The translations under genes were made by a program, and so were the position numbers. A DNA stretch of 12,487 bases, taken from assembly GCA_937988695.1 (NCBI GenBank), contig CALKHM010000057.1:1-12487 (forward strand). Reading direction: 5' to 3'. Below are positions 1 through 7,128 of this stretch, piece by piece; position 1 is the first letter of the stretch, and every line of letters begins with the position of its first letter. Under the pieces are notes generated by a model, which was given only the letters and a program-made list of their open reading frames with translations, made no database searches and was not told where the DNA came from. Origin of the DNA: an uncultured Microbacterium sp. GTDB taxonomy: Bacteria; Actinomycetota; Actinomycetes; Actinomycetales; Microbacteriaceae.

Positions 1-686
1 TGGCTGTCGGCCGCGCCATGGTTCGCGAGCCGGTGGCCTTCCTGATGGACGAGCCGTTGTCGAACCTGGATGCCAAGCTGCGTGTGCATATGAGGAGCGA
101 GATATCCAAGCTGCATCGCAGCGTCGACAAGACGTTTATCTATGTCACGCACGACCAGATCGAAGCCATGACGATGGGCACGCGCATCGTGGTGCTTCGC
201 GACGGGATGGTCTTGCAGCACGACGAACCGCAGGTCATCTTCCAGCGACCCGCGAACGTGTTCGTGGCCCGCTTCATCGGGAGCCCGCCGATGAACGTGC
301 TGCCGTGCCGGATCTCTGCCGGCGGCGCCCTCGAGATCGGCGGGCTGGTGCTCTCCTTGCCGGCCGACCTGGCCGATATCGTGACGAGGAACGGTCTGGC
401 AGGGCGGGAGGTGCTGCTCGGGGTTCGGCCGGAACGGGTGATCGTTGACGGGTCTTCGGTCGACGGGCTCTCGGCCGAGGTGACCGGCACGGAGCACCTC
501 GGCTCGGAGACGCTCGTCTATCTCGGCCTGGACACGGATGCGGGGGGTGAGCCAGCAGAGGTTGTCGCACGTCTTGCGGGGGAGGTGGTGGTGCCCGAGG
601 GCCCCGCACATATCTCGCTGGACCTGTCCGGTGCGTGCCTGTTCGATCCAGATTCCGAGGCGCGGTTCCCAGGGAGCGCAGGATGA
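1..686 (+). CDS. Sugar-type ABC importer ATP-binding protein (MalK/UgpC family), 5'-truncated by window edge
   Basis: This is the C-terminal 227 residues of a nucleotide-binding subunit that energises a carbohydrate-type ABC importer at the cytoplasmic face of the membrane. The reading frame is open from base 3, where AVGRAMVREP continues from upstream, so the ATG at 18 is internal and not the start. Visible motifs are Walker B (FLMDEP), the D-loop SNLDAKLR and the H-loop VTHDQIEAM. The region from about IGSPPMNVLPC onward resembles the TOBE_2 regulatory domain of MalK/UgpC/MsmK proteins, including LLGVRPERV. Walker A and the LSGGQ signature lie upstream of the window. The stop overlaps the next start as ATGA, so the gene belongs to one operon with the amidase and dehydrogenase. 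The substrate is unknown. The family generally serves sugars, polyols or glycerol-3-phosphate. Confidence 0.95.
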   Translation, partial: AVGRAMVREPVAFLMDEPLSNLDAKLRVHMRSEISKLHRSVDKTFIYVTHDQIEAMTMGTRIVVLRDGMVLQHDEPQVIFQRPANVFVARFIGSPPMNVLPCRISAGGALEIGGLVLSLPADLADIVTRNGLAGREVLLGVRPERVIVDGSSVDGLSAEVTGTEHLGSETLVYLGLDTDAGGEPAEVVARLAGEVVVPEGPAHISLDLSGACLFDPDSEARFPGSAG

Positions 687-1642
687 CCGCCGTGCGCCGC
701 AGTCCCGCGGGCCCCAGAGAGGGAGACCGTGAGCCGCGGAGGATCGCGCGTGGCACGGCGGAGGGGTATGTGTACGCCGTTCCTTCCCGCGCGACGGACC
801 TCATCCATCCCGGAGAGCGCGTGGAGGTCGAGACCTGGGACGCGCGGGCCGGATCGGTGGCCGGGATGCCTCCCGGGGTGCCCTTCGATTTCCCCGTCCG
901 GCCCCCCGGCGCCCGGTCCAACCCGCTGAGCGGGCCGATCACGGTCCAGGGCGCATGCCCCGGAGACGCGCTCGTGGTGACGGTCGAGGACATCGCGGTG
1001 GCGGATCAGGGCTGGTGCGGCGGCAGGCCGATCGTCGGGCTCGACGCGCGGGCGATCGTCCGATCGCGGGCGCGGATCTGCGCTGTGCGGGACGGGCGCG
1101 TCGTCTTCTCCGACCGGATCTCGATCCCGCTGGTGCCGATGATCGGATGCATCGGCACCGCCTCGGAAGACGGGCTGCAGCCCTCGGAGGCGCCTGGCCG
1201 CACCGGTGGGAACATGGACCACAGCATCATCCGAGCCGGCGCTCGGGTGTACCTCCCGGTCCGCCACCCGGGTGCCCATCTCTATCTTGGCGACGTCCAC
1301 GCTGTTCAGGGCGACGGTGAGCTGTCTGGGGTCGGACTGGAGATCTCGGCGGTGATCACGGCGACGGTCGATCTGGCCGAAGGCTGCTCGATCGCGTGGC
1401 CGTGGGTGGAGTTCGAAGAGCGGATCGCGGTACTCACCAGTGGTCGGGGTTTCGCCGCCGCGCGCAGGTCCGCCATGGAGGCGATGATGAACGCCGTTGA
1501 ATCGCAGCTCGGCCTTGAACCCGCGGATGCGCTGGCGCTGATCTCCCTGGTGGGAGACCTGCGCATCGGCCAGGCGTGTGGCGGTATGGACATCACGGTG
1601 CGGCTGGAGATGCCAGCCGATCTGGGACTTCGCCCGTGCTGA
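683..1642 (+). CDS. Acetamidase/formamidase family protein
   Basis: The protein has 319 residues, and the family hydrolyses short amides (formamide, acetamide) to ammonia and the acid in the cytoplasm. The start chosen is the ATG at 683, which overlaps the previous stop as ATGA and has AGGGAG at 671-676 upstream. The in-frame start at 635 would lie deep in the ATPase gene. Family signatures are seen in order: HPGERVEVETWDA (42-54), NPLSGPITVQGACPGD (80-95), GGNMDHSIIRAGARVYLPV (175-193), and GDVHAVQGDGELSGVGLE (203-220). The last two match the conserved core of FmdA/AmdA proteins. The first 20 residues are Arg/Pro-rich and not obviously part of the fold. Its place between a sugar-type importer ATPase and a ketoglutarate-semialdehyde-type dehydrogenase suggests a catabolic amide step rather than general acetamide use. 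This is an inference. Confidence 0.92.
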   Translation: MTAVRRSPAGPREGDREPRRIARGTAEGYVYAVPSRATDLIHPGERVEVETWDARAGSVAGMPPGVPFDFPVRPPGARSNPLSGPITVQGACPGDALVVTVEDIAVADQGWCGGRPIVGLDARAIVRSRARICAVRDGRVVFSDRISIPLVPMIGCIGTASEDGLQPSEAPGRTGGNMDHSIIRAGARVYLPVRHPGAHLYLGDVHAVQGDGELSGVGLEISAVITATVDLAEGCSIAWPWVEFEERIAVLTSGRGFAAARRSAMEAMMNAVESQLGLEPADALALISLVGDLRIGQACGGMDITVRLEMPADLGLRPC

Positions 1643-1670
1643 ACGGGCGCCGGGAGAGCGGAGGAAGCAG

Positions 1671-3128
1671 ATGACGGCGATGCACACATCGGAGGACGAG
1701 CTCGAGGCGGTGCTTGCGGCATCCTGGGAAGCGTTCGAGGTGTGGTCGGCTTCGACGGCGCAGCGCCGGGCGGCCGCGCTGACCGAGATCGCAGCGCGGC
1801 TGGATGCGGCTGCGGATGATCTCGTGCCCATCGCACTCCGGGAGACGAATCTGGACGAGGCGCGGCTGCGCTCCGAGGTGAGCCGGACGACGTTCCAGCT
1901 GCGACTTTTCGCCGAAGTGGTCCGTGAGGGCGCCTATCTCGATCCGCGTATCGACCACGCGGACGCGACGTGGCAGGCGGGAGCAGGACGCCCTGACATC
2001 CGTCGTGCTCTCGAACCGCTCGGCCCCGTGCTGGTCTTCACAGCCAGCAACTTTCCGTTCGCCTTCAGCGTCGCCGGAGGCGACACTGCATCCGCGCTGG
2101 CGTCGGGATGCTCGGTGGTCGTGAAGGCACATTCCGGGCATCCCGAGCTGTCCCGAGCCACCGCCGAGGTCGTCAGCGCAGCGCTGGATCTGGTCCAGGC
2201 GCCCGCCGGACTGTTCTCGCTCGTCTTCGGCACTGAGACAGGGCGAACCGCACTCACGGACCCGCGAGTGCGGGCAGGGTCGTTCACTGGATCGATCCAG
2301 GGCGGTCGCGCACTGTTCGACCTCGCGAACTCCCGCCCCGATCCGATTCCGTTCTTCGCGGAGATGGGCAGCATCAACCCCACCTTCGTGACCCGAGCGG
2401 CGGACCGCCGACGTGGCGAGCAGATCGCGGAGGGATTCCTCGCGTCGATGACGCTCGGCTCCGGCCAGTTCTGCACGAAACCGGGGCTGCTGGCCCTGCC
2501 GCGGGGGTCGCAGACGTTGGCACGGCTGCGCTCGCTCACCCGGCCTGCGACGGGAAGGCTCCTCAACGAGCGTCTGCGTGAGGGGTATCTGCGCACTCTG
2601 GGCGACCTCGTCGCGCGTCCGGAGATCGAGGTCATCGGCGAGCGGGCGCGCGCGTTCAGCGACCCGCCTGAGCCGATCATCCTGATGAGCGACGTCGCGC
2701 ACGCGATCCGTGACCCAGAGTCCCTCCTGATCGAATGCTTCGGACCCGCGTCGCTGGTCGTGCTCTACGACCACGAGGACGAGCTGCTCGCGCTGGCTCG
2801 AACGCTGGACGGCCAACTGACGGCGACCATCCATGCGGAGAGCGAGGATGACGTCACCGAGCTGATCAGACTGCTGGCGCGGCGATCCGGACGCCTGCTG
2901 TGGAACCAGTGGCCGACGGGGGTCGCGGTGACCTACGCTCAGCAGCATGGCGGTCCCTATCCTGCGACCACCGTGGCCGGCAGCACATCGGTGGGGACGG
3001 CGGCGATCGGGCGGTTCCTGCGGCCGGTGGCCTATCAGGGCTTCCCGGATGAGCGGCTGCCGCCGGCGTTGAAGGAGGGGAATCCGCTGAGACTGTCCCG
3101 TCGCGTCGACGGCGCCCTGCAGATCTAG
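1671..3128 (+). CDS. Aldehyde dehydrogenase, 2,5-dioxovalerate (alpha-ketoglutarate semialdehyde) dehydrogenase type
   Basis: This 485-residue NAD(P)-dependent aldehyde dehydrogenase probably oxidises 2,5-dioxopentanoate to 2-oxoglutarate. The ATG at 1671 is preferred because GGAGGA lies at 1660-1665. The longer frame from 1578 would run into the amidase gene without family similarity. Catalytic elements by residue are N127 in TASNFPF, K152 in VVVKAHSGHPE, E231 in FFAEMGSINP and the nucleophile C268 in GSGQFCTKPG. The C-terminal block WNQWPTGVAVTYAQQHGGPY followed by STSVGTAAIGRFLRP is characteristic of the KGSADH branch and not of succinate-semialdehyde or betaine-aldehyde enzymes. KGSADHs act at the end of oxidative pentose, glucarate and hydroxyproline pathways. 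The gene sits 28 bp after the amidase and is the last of this operon. It converges on the M20 gene with a 43-bp gap in which I see no convincing terminator. Confidence 0.93.
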   Translation: MTAMHTSEDELEAVLAASWEAFEVWSASTAQRRAAALTEIAARLDAAADDLVPIALRETNLDEARLRSEVSRTTFQLRLFAEVVREGAYLDPRIDHADATWQAGAGRPDIRRALEPLGPVLVFTASNFPFAFSVAGGDTASALASGCSVVVKAHSGHPELSRATAEVVSAALDLVQAPAGLFSLVFGTETGRTALTDPRVRAGSFTGSIQGGRALFDLANSRPDPIPFFAEMGSINPTFVTRAADRRRGEQIAEGFLASMTLGSGQFCTKPGLLALPRGSQTLARLRSLTRPATGRLLNERLREGYLRTLGDLVARPEIEVIGERARAFSDPPEPIILMSDVAHAIRDPESLLIECFGPASLVVLYDHEDELLALARTLDGQLTATIHAESEDDVTELIRLLARRSGRLLWNQWPTGVAVTYAQQHGGPYPATTVAGSTSVGTAAIGRFLRPVAYQGFPDERLPPALKEGNPLRLSRRVDGALQI

Positions 3129-3171
3129 AATCTGCACAGTCGTTGGCGGCCGGCTCGGCGCCCCGGGACCC

Positions 3172-4398
3172 TCAGTCGAGGAACTCCCGCGCGGCGGTCT
3201 CCAGCGCGGTCACCCCCACCTCGATGGTCGGGTGGATCTCGGGAGCGAAGAACGGCGAGTGATTGGTCGGGATGTCGCGTTCGACGCTTCCGGCGCGCAT
3301 CGCCGCCGCGAAGGCTGCGGCATCCGTCCCGCCCCAGAACCAGAAGACCAACGGCACGCCCGCGTCGCGCGCGAACCACGACACGTCCTCGCTGCCGGTG
3401 GTCATGCCCGGGTCGATGACACACGCCTCGCCGAGCACCCGTCGCCATGCCGCGGTCACGCGCGCCGTAGCATCCGCGTCATTGATCGTCGCGGGCAGAG
3501 TGTGGTCGGTATGGATCTCCGGCTTCTGCTCGGCTCCCGATGCCGCCGCCTCGGCGCGCACGATGCGCTCGACGCCGGCCAGCACCTTCTCGCGCAGCTC
3601 GTCGTCGGGGTAGCGCAGGCTGATCTCCAGCGTCGCCTTGTCGGGGATGATGTTGTTCTTCAGTCCCGCGTGGATCGAGCCGACCGTGACCACCGCGGTC
3701 TTCTGCGGGTCGACCTCCCGCGAGACCACGGTCTGCAGTCGCATCACCGTCGACGCCGCCATCACGACCGGATCGATCGTCGACTCGGGCCGCGAGCCGT
3801 GGCCGCCGCGCCCGTGCAGCGTGACGGTGAGCCCGTCGGAGGCCGCCATCTGCGTTCCTGCGCGCACCCCGACGGTGCCCGCCGGCAACGGCGCCACGTG
3901 CTGGCCGAGCACGATCGCGGGCGCCGGGTACCTCTCCAGCAAGCCGGTGTCGAGCATCGACCGGGCCCCCGTGCCGTACTCCTCGGCGGGCTGGATCAGC
4001 ACGACGAGTGTGCCCGCCCACTCGTCGCGGGTCGCGACCAGCCTCTCCACCGCCCCGACCATCGCAGTCACGTGCATGTCGTGCCCGCACGCGTGCATCA
4101 CCGGGACGGTGGTGCCGGCCGGGTCCACGCCATGCGCGGTGCTGGCGTAGGCGAGCCCGGTCTGCTCCTCGACGGGGAGCGCGTCCATGTCGGCGCGCAC
4201 CCAGACGACGGGTCCGTCGCCGTCGTCGCGGGTGTTGCGCAGCAGCCCGACGACGCCGGTGACGCCGACGCCCTCCTCCACATCGAGCCCCAGCTCGCGC
4301 AGATGCGCGGCGGCGATGCCGGCGGTGCGCGTCTCCTGATACGACAGCTCCGGATGCCGATGCAGGTCGATGTACAGCGCCTCGAGGTCGATCGTCAT
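3172..4398 (-). CDS. M20D-family metal-dependent amidohydrolase (hippurate / IAA-amino acid hydrolase-like)
   Basis: This 408-residue cytoplasmic zinc/manganese hydrolase probably cleaves N-acyl or amide bonds of amino-acid conjugates. M20D members include hippuricase and N-acyl-amino-acid amidohydrolases. Landmarks are LHRHPELSYQE (12-22), RADMDALPVEE (68-78), metal ligands C104 and H106 in MHACGHDMH, E139/E140 in QPAEE, H167 in LGQHVAP and H380 in TNHSPFFAPE. The dimerisation (lid) domain spans roughly 185-300 and contains the GRGGHGSRP motif. The ATG at 4398 gives the family-normal N-terminus. The longer frame to 4536 adds a 46-residue Arg/Pro-rich tail unlike the family. The start has no good Shine-Dalgarno but has TATGCT six bases upstream. 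The gene is divergent from the DUF1684/peptide-importer series, which suggests a role on imported peptide-like compounds. The exact substrate cannot be inferred. Confidence 0.93.
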   Translation of the reverse strand: MTIDLEALYIDLHRHPELSYQETRTAGIAAAHLRELGLDVEEGVGVTGVVGLLRNTRDDGDGPVVWVRADMDALPVEEQTGLAYASTAHGVDPAGTTVPVMHACGHDMHVTAMVGAVERLVATRDEWAGTLVVLIQPAEEYGTGARSMLDTGLLERYPAPAIVLGQHVAPLPAGTVGVRAGTQMAASDGLTVTLHGRGGHGSRPESTIDPVVMAASTVMRLQTVVSREVDPQKTAVVTVGSIHAGLKNNIIPDKATLEISLRYPDDELREKVLAGVERIVRAEAAASGAEQKPEIHTDHTLPATINDADATARVTAAWRRVLGEACVIDPGMTTGSEDVSWFARDAGVPLVFWFWGGTDAAAFAAAMRAGSVERDIPTNHSPFFAPEIHPTIEVGVTALETAAREFLD

Positions 4399-4410
4399 GA
4401 CCGGAGCATA
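4399..4410 (-). promoter_or_regulatory. Putative leaderless -10 element for the M20D gene
   Basis: Reading the minus strand, TATGCT (4410-4405) is followed by six bases (CCGGTC) and then the ATG at 4398. TANNNT is the actinobacterial -10 consensus, and a start about seven bases downstream would put the transcript's 5' end on the ATG. No TTGACA-like -35 is visible at 17-18 bp, where the spacer runs into the GCGCCCGG repeats. The call is inferred from geometry only. Confidence 0.5.
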
Positions 4411-4416
4411 CTCGTG

Positions 4417-4440
4417 GCGCCCGGGCGCCCGGGCGCCCGG
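4417..4440. repeat. Tandem repeat, GCGCCCGG x3
   Basis: Three exact head-to-tail copies of the 8-mer GCGCCCGG sit 19-42 bp upstream of the M20D start codon, where its -35 region would be. Each junction creates a CCCGGG palindrome, so the array can also fold. Copy number of such units can change by slippage. Confidence 0.85.
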
Positions 4441-4478
4441 CCTCCGGCGACCTCGGGCTCGGCTACCGGCCTCCGGCG
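4437..4478. repeat. Direct repeat of 13 bp, CCGGCCTCCGGCG x2
   Basis: Exact copies lie at 4437-4449 and 4466-4478, 29 bp apart, the first overlapping the end of the GCGCCCGG array. No function is evident. They may be regulator sites or simply low-complexity GC-rich spacer. Confidence 0.7.
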
Positions 4479-4546
4479 TCCCCCGGAGCGGACCGGTGGG
4501 GCGGGCGCACGCTCTCGTGACCGCACGGGCCTCCATACGCCCCGCG

Positions 4547-4600
4547 CGTCCGGAGTTCGGGACGAATGCCCGCCGTCCCGCCCGTCCGGAGTTCGGGACG
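4547..4600. repeat. Pair of 18-bp direct repeats, 36 bp apart, with alternative hairpin pairing
   Basis: CGTCCGGAGTTCGGGACG occurs exactly at 4547-4564 and 4583-4600. Each copy is itself an imperfect palindrome (GTCC...GGAC; six of eight base pairs match). Between them CGTCCCG at 4574-4580 can pair with CGGGACG of either copy. On the left it makes a 7-bp stem with a 9-base loop; on the right an 8-bp stem (CCGTCCCG/CGGGACGG) with a 13-base loop. The two pairings exclude each other. The arrangement could be paired protein-binding sites, an RNA switch in the DUF1684 leader, or copies of a dispersed intergenic repeat. Confidence 0.8.
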
Positions 4601-4726
4601 GGCAGCGGTCCACGCCACCCACGCCGGGAATACAGGGCGCGGCGGCGCGCGTTGTCTTATGCCGGGTAGCGGACACACACCGTAACACCGGAGCCGGTGC
4701 CGCTGCGGCGGCGGGAGGATGGACAG

Positions 4727-5482
4727 GTGGGAACGAACGCGGAGCAATCGCGTGCCGACACGCGGGATGCCGCCCAGCGGTACGCCGACTGGCGCAGCGA
4801 ACGCGAGGCGTCGGTGGCCTCGGCGACCGGCAATCTCGCGCTCGTCGAGACCCGGTGGTATCCCGTCGGCACCGCAATCCCCACCGACGACCTGCGCACC
4901 GATGACGACGACGTCACCATCACGACGCTGCGCCGTGTCGACCTCGACACCGGTCTGCCCCAGGAGGGGCTGCGTCGCTGGGACGCGCACTCGCCCGCGA
5001 TCGCCGCGTTCGCCGGCATCGACGCCTACTCCTACGATCCCGACTGGGTGGTCGCCGGTCGCTACACGCCGCTGGACGCCGACCACACCGTCGCCTTCGA
5101 GCACCTGCGCGATAACGGCCGCACCCGCGACCTGGCAGTCCCCGGGCGCATCGACGTCGAGATCGGCGGCGCAGAGTATGCGCTGCACGCGTTCGATGAC
5201 GACGGCACCCTGCTGCTGGTGTTCGCCGACCCTACCAACGGCGCCGAGACCTACGGCGCCGGCAGATTCCTGTTCGTCCAGCGTGACGCCGACAGCTACG
5301 CGGCCGCCGGTGGGGTGACGCTCGACTTCAACCGCGCGTTCGTCCCGCCGTGCGGTTTCAGCGACCAGTACAACTGTCCCTTCCCCCCGCCCTCGAACCG
5401 CCTGTCCGTGCCGGTGCGCGCCGGCGAGAAGACGCCGCTGTTCACTGCCGCGGCATCGGATGCGGCATCCGCCGGCCACTGA
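4727..5482 (+). CDS. DUF1684 domain-containing protein
   Basis: The protein has 251 residues and belongs to the DUF1684 family, whose biochemical role is not established as far as I know. I choose the GTG at 4727 because GGGAGG lies at 4713-4718, eight bases upstream. The GTG at 4697 would add ten residues with no good ribosome site. No signal peptide or membrane segment is seen, so it is probably cytoplasmic. Family hallmarks are concentrated near the C-terminus: TYGAGRFL (175-182), LDFNRAFVPPCGFS (199-212), CPFPPPSNRL (217-226) and RAGEK (231-235), with the two cysteines C209 and C217. The last 14 residues (FTAAASDAASAGH region) are a low-complexity tail whose DNA forms a small palindrome at 5457-5471. 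It is co-oriented with the peptide-type importer downstream, separated only by a terminator-like hairpin, so a shared function is possible but unproven. Confidence 0.9.
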   Translation: MGTNAEQSRADTRDAAQRYADWRSEREASVASATGNLALVETRWYPVGTAIPTDDLRTDDDDVTITTLRRVDLDTGLPQEGLRRWDAHSPAIAAFAGIDAYSYDPDWVVAGRYTPLDADHTVAFEHLRDNGRTRDLAVPGRIDVEIGGAEYALHAFDDDGTLLLVFADPTNGAETYGAGRFLFVQRDADSYAAAGGVTLDFNRAFVPPCGFSDQYNCPFPPPSNRLSVPVRAGEKTPLFTAAASDAASAGH

Positions 5483-5497
5483 GGCCGTCACACACCG

Positions 5498-5520
5498 CGG
5501 ACGGGGCCCCCGTCCGTCTT
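5498..5520 (+). terminator. Hairpin with short U-tract between DUF1684 and the binding-protein gene
   Basis: CGGACGGGG (5498-5506) is the exact reverse complement of CCCCGTCCG (5508-5516) and is followed by TCTTT, giving a GC-rich stem and a weak U-tract typical of an intrinsic terminator. It lies 15 bp after the DUF1684 stop and ends 28 bp before the binding-protein ATG. I see no -10/-35 pair in that remaining gap. It may therefore be a leaky terminator or attenuator rather than a full stop. Confidence 0.65.
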
Positions 5521-5544
5521 TGCAGAAACACGACAAGGAGAACC

Positions 5545-7062
5545 ATGCGCAGGGCACGCCCTCTCGCGATCCTCACCCTGGCGCTGGCCGCCGTCACGGC
5601 ACTGGCGGGCTGCTCCGGCGGATCGCCGGCCCCGGCCTCCTCCTCCGGCTCGTACGACAAGGACGCCACGATCAACGTCGGCTCCATCTATGAGCCGCAG
5701 AACCTCGACAACACCGCCGGCGGTGGCCAGGGCGTGACCGAGGCCCTCAACGGCAACGTCTACGAGGGTCTGTACAAGCTCGGCGACGACGGCAAGGTCA
5801 CCCCCTTGCTCGCGGCATCGGAGAAGCACAGCGACGACGGCCTGACCTACACGTTCACGCTGCGCAAGAATGTCACGTTCCACTCCGGGCAGGCGCTGAC
5901 CGCGGCCGATGTGAAGTACAGCATCGAGAAGGTGCTCGCGCCCGACTCGCAGTCGGCGCGCAAGAGCAACCTCCAGGTCATCAGCAAGGTGGCCGCGCCC
6001 GATGACAGCACCGTCGTGGTCACGCTGTCCAAGCCGTCCATCTCGCTGATCTACAACCTCAGCTACGTGTGGATCATCCAGCGCGACGCGAAAGACCTGA
6101 AGACCACCGAGGACGGTACCGGTCCGTACACCGTCAGCGACTGGAAGCAGGGCAGCGCGCTGACCCTGACCCGATTCGACACCTACTGGGGCACGCCGGC
6201 AGCCAACAAGGAGGTCGTCTACCACTACTACAAGGACGCCACTGCGGAGAACAACGCCCTGTTGTCGGGCCAGCTCGACATCGTCACCGGCGAGCAGAGC
6301 CCCGATGCGCTCACCCAGTTCGAGCACAACCCGCAGTACAAGGTGAACAATGGCTCGTCCACGACGAAGCTCCTGCTGGCCTTCAACGACAAGGCGGCGC
6401 CGTTCGACAAGACCGCCGTGCGCGTGGCGATCACCCGTGCGATCGACCGCCCCGCCCTGCTGAAGTCGATCTGGGGCGACTACGGCACCGTCACCGGGTC
6501 GATGGTGGCCCCGACCGACCCGTGGTACGAGGACCTCAGCGGCGTCTACCCGTACGACCCGGCCACGGCCAAGCAGGAGCTGGCCGCCGCCGGCTACCCG
6601 AACGGATTCAGCTTCACCCTCGACACGCCCAACTACGACCCGCATCCCCAGGCCGCCGCGTTCATCAAGCAGCAGCTGTCGAAGATCGGCGTCGAGGTGA
6701 AGATCAACATCATCACGCCCGACGAGTGGTACACGAAGATCTATCAGAACCACGACTTTGCAGCGACCATGCAGGAGCACGTCAACGACCGCGACGTGGT
6801 CTGGTACGGCAACCCTGACTTCTACTGGGGCTACGACAACCCCGACGTGACCGCGCTGATCGACCAGTCCGAGCAGGCCAAGACCGCCGATGAGCAGACA
6901 GCCGACCTGAAGAAGGCCAACGACCTGATCGTGAAGGATGCCGCCAGCGACTGGCTGTACCTCTACCCGCAGATCGTGGTTGCCAGCACGTCGCTGAGCG
7001 GGTATCCGCTGAACGGGCTGAACTCGCAGTTCCCGGTGTACGGGATCCAGAAGCAAGGCTGA
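5545..7062 (+). CDS. ABC importer solute-binding lipoprotein, family 5 (peptide/nickel/opine type)
   Basis: This 505-residue extracytoplasmic binding protein captures the ligand for the importer encoded immediately downstream. The ATG at 5545 follows AAGGAG at 5535-5540. The frame is open further upstream only because it overlaps DUF1684. Residues 1-23 are a lipoprotein signal: basic MRRAR, a hydrophobic core, and the lipobox LAGC with C23 as the lipidated residue. A Ser/Gly/Pro-rich linker (24-38) leads to the mature domain. The region 100-130 (LTYTFTLRKNVTFHSGQ followed by ALTAADVKYSIEKV) is the classic SBP_bac_5 signature, and GTGPYTVSDWKQG and an AIDRPAL segment follow. Length is normal for DppA/OppA-like proteins. 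Codon use is strongly biased to C/G-ending codons with AAG lysines, consistent with high expression. Ligand class (di/oligopeptide, opine or other) cannot be told. Confidence 0.95.
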   Translation: MRRARPLAILTLALAAVTALAGCSGGSPAPASSSGSYDKDATINVGSIYEPQNLDNTAGGGQGVTEALNGNVYEGLYKLGDDGKVTPLLAASEKHSDDGLTYTFTLRKNVTFHSGQALTAADVKYSIEKVLAPDSQSARKSNLQVISKVAAPDDSTVVVTLSKPSISLIYNLSYVWIIQRDAKDLKTTEDGTGPYTVSDWKQGSALTLTRFDTYWGTPAANKEVVYHYYKDATAENNALLSGQLDIVTGEQSPDALTQFEHNPQYKVNNGSSTTKLLLAFNDKAAPFDKTAVRVAITRAIDRPALLKSIWGDYGTVTGSMVAPTDPWYEDLSGVYPYDPATAKQELAAAGYPNGFSFTLDTPNYDPHPQAAAFIKQQLSKIGVEVKINIITPDEWYTKIYQNHDFAATMQEHVNDRDVVWYGNPDFYWGYDNPDVTALIDQSEQAKTADEQTADLKKANDLIVKDAASDWLYLYPQIVVASTSLSGYPLNGLNSQFPVYGIQKQG

Positions 7063-7092
7063 CGCCCGCGCCAGGGCGCGATCGGCAAGAAT

Positions 7093-7128
7093 CGAGAGCG
7101 GATGCCGCGGGTGCGGCATCCGCTCTCG
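7093..7128 (+). promoter_or_regulatory. Strong intercistronic RNA hairpin between binding-protein and permease genes
   Basis: CGAGAGCGGATGCCGC (7093-7108) and GCGGCATCCGCTCTCG (7113-7128) form a perfect 16-bp stem with a GGGT loop. A smaller stem CGCGC/GCGCG at 7067-7080 precedes it. No U-tract follows, so it is not a standard intrinsic terminator. It ends 22 bp before the permease ATG, leaving the ribosome site free. Such hairpins after binding-protein genes commonly protect the upstream mRNA from 3' decay and raise binding protein over permease. That role here is inferred. Confidence 0.75.

Larger units (their letters stand above)
4399..4726. other. Divergent intergenic region, 328 bp, repeat-rich, no gene
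   Basis: This gap lies between the M20D start (-) and the DUF1684 start (+). I see no credible small gene in it: the frames crossing it are Arg/Pro-rich runs. It holds the putative M20D -10 element, three tandem GCGCCCGG units, a repeated 13-mer CCGGCCTCCGGCG, and two copies of an 18-bp sequence 36 bp apart (all listed separately). I looked for a + strand promoter for DUF1684. TTGTCT at 4652-4657 is a possible -35, but no TANNNT hexamer follows at the right distance. Confidence 0.7.

Noticed and set aside
1593..3137. A 514-codon minus-strand frame opposite the aldehyde dehydrogenase
   Set aside because: The plus strand has the complete catalytic set N127, K152, E231 and C268. The minus frame has no family features.
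3129..3171. A possible bidirectional terminator between the dehydrogenase and M20D genes
   Set aside because: AGATCTAGAATCT gives only a short palindrome at the stop codon, and the GC-rich part offers no clean stem followed by a U-tract on either strand.
4417..4600. A CRISPR-like array, suggested by repeats at regular spacing
   Set aside because: There are only two copies of the 18-mer and three contiguous 8-mers, no spacers of uniform length between several repeats, and no cas genes in the window.
4370..4669. A possible 99-codon small gene in the divergent intergenic region
   Set aside because: It begins antisense within the M20D coding region, reads Arg/Pro/Gly-rich repeats produced by the GC-rich repeats, and has no ribosome site.
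3232..4905. A 557-codon plus-strand frame across the M20D gene and the intergenic region
   Set aside because: The minus strand encodes a full M20D protein with all metal ligands. The plus frame is a compositional shadow rich in Arg, His and Asp.
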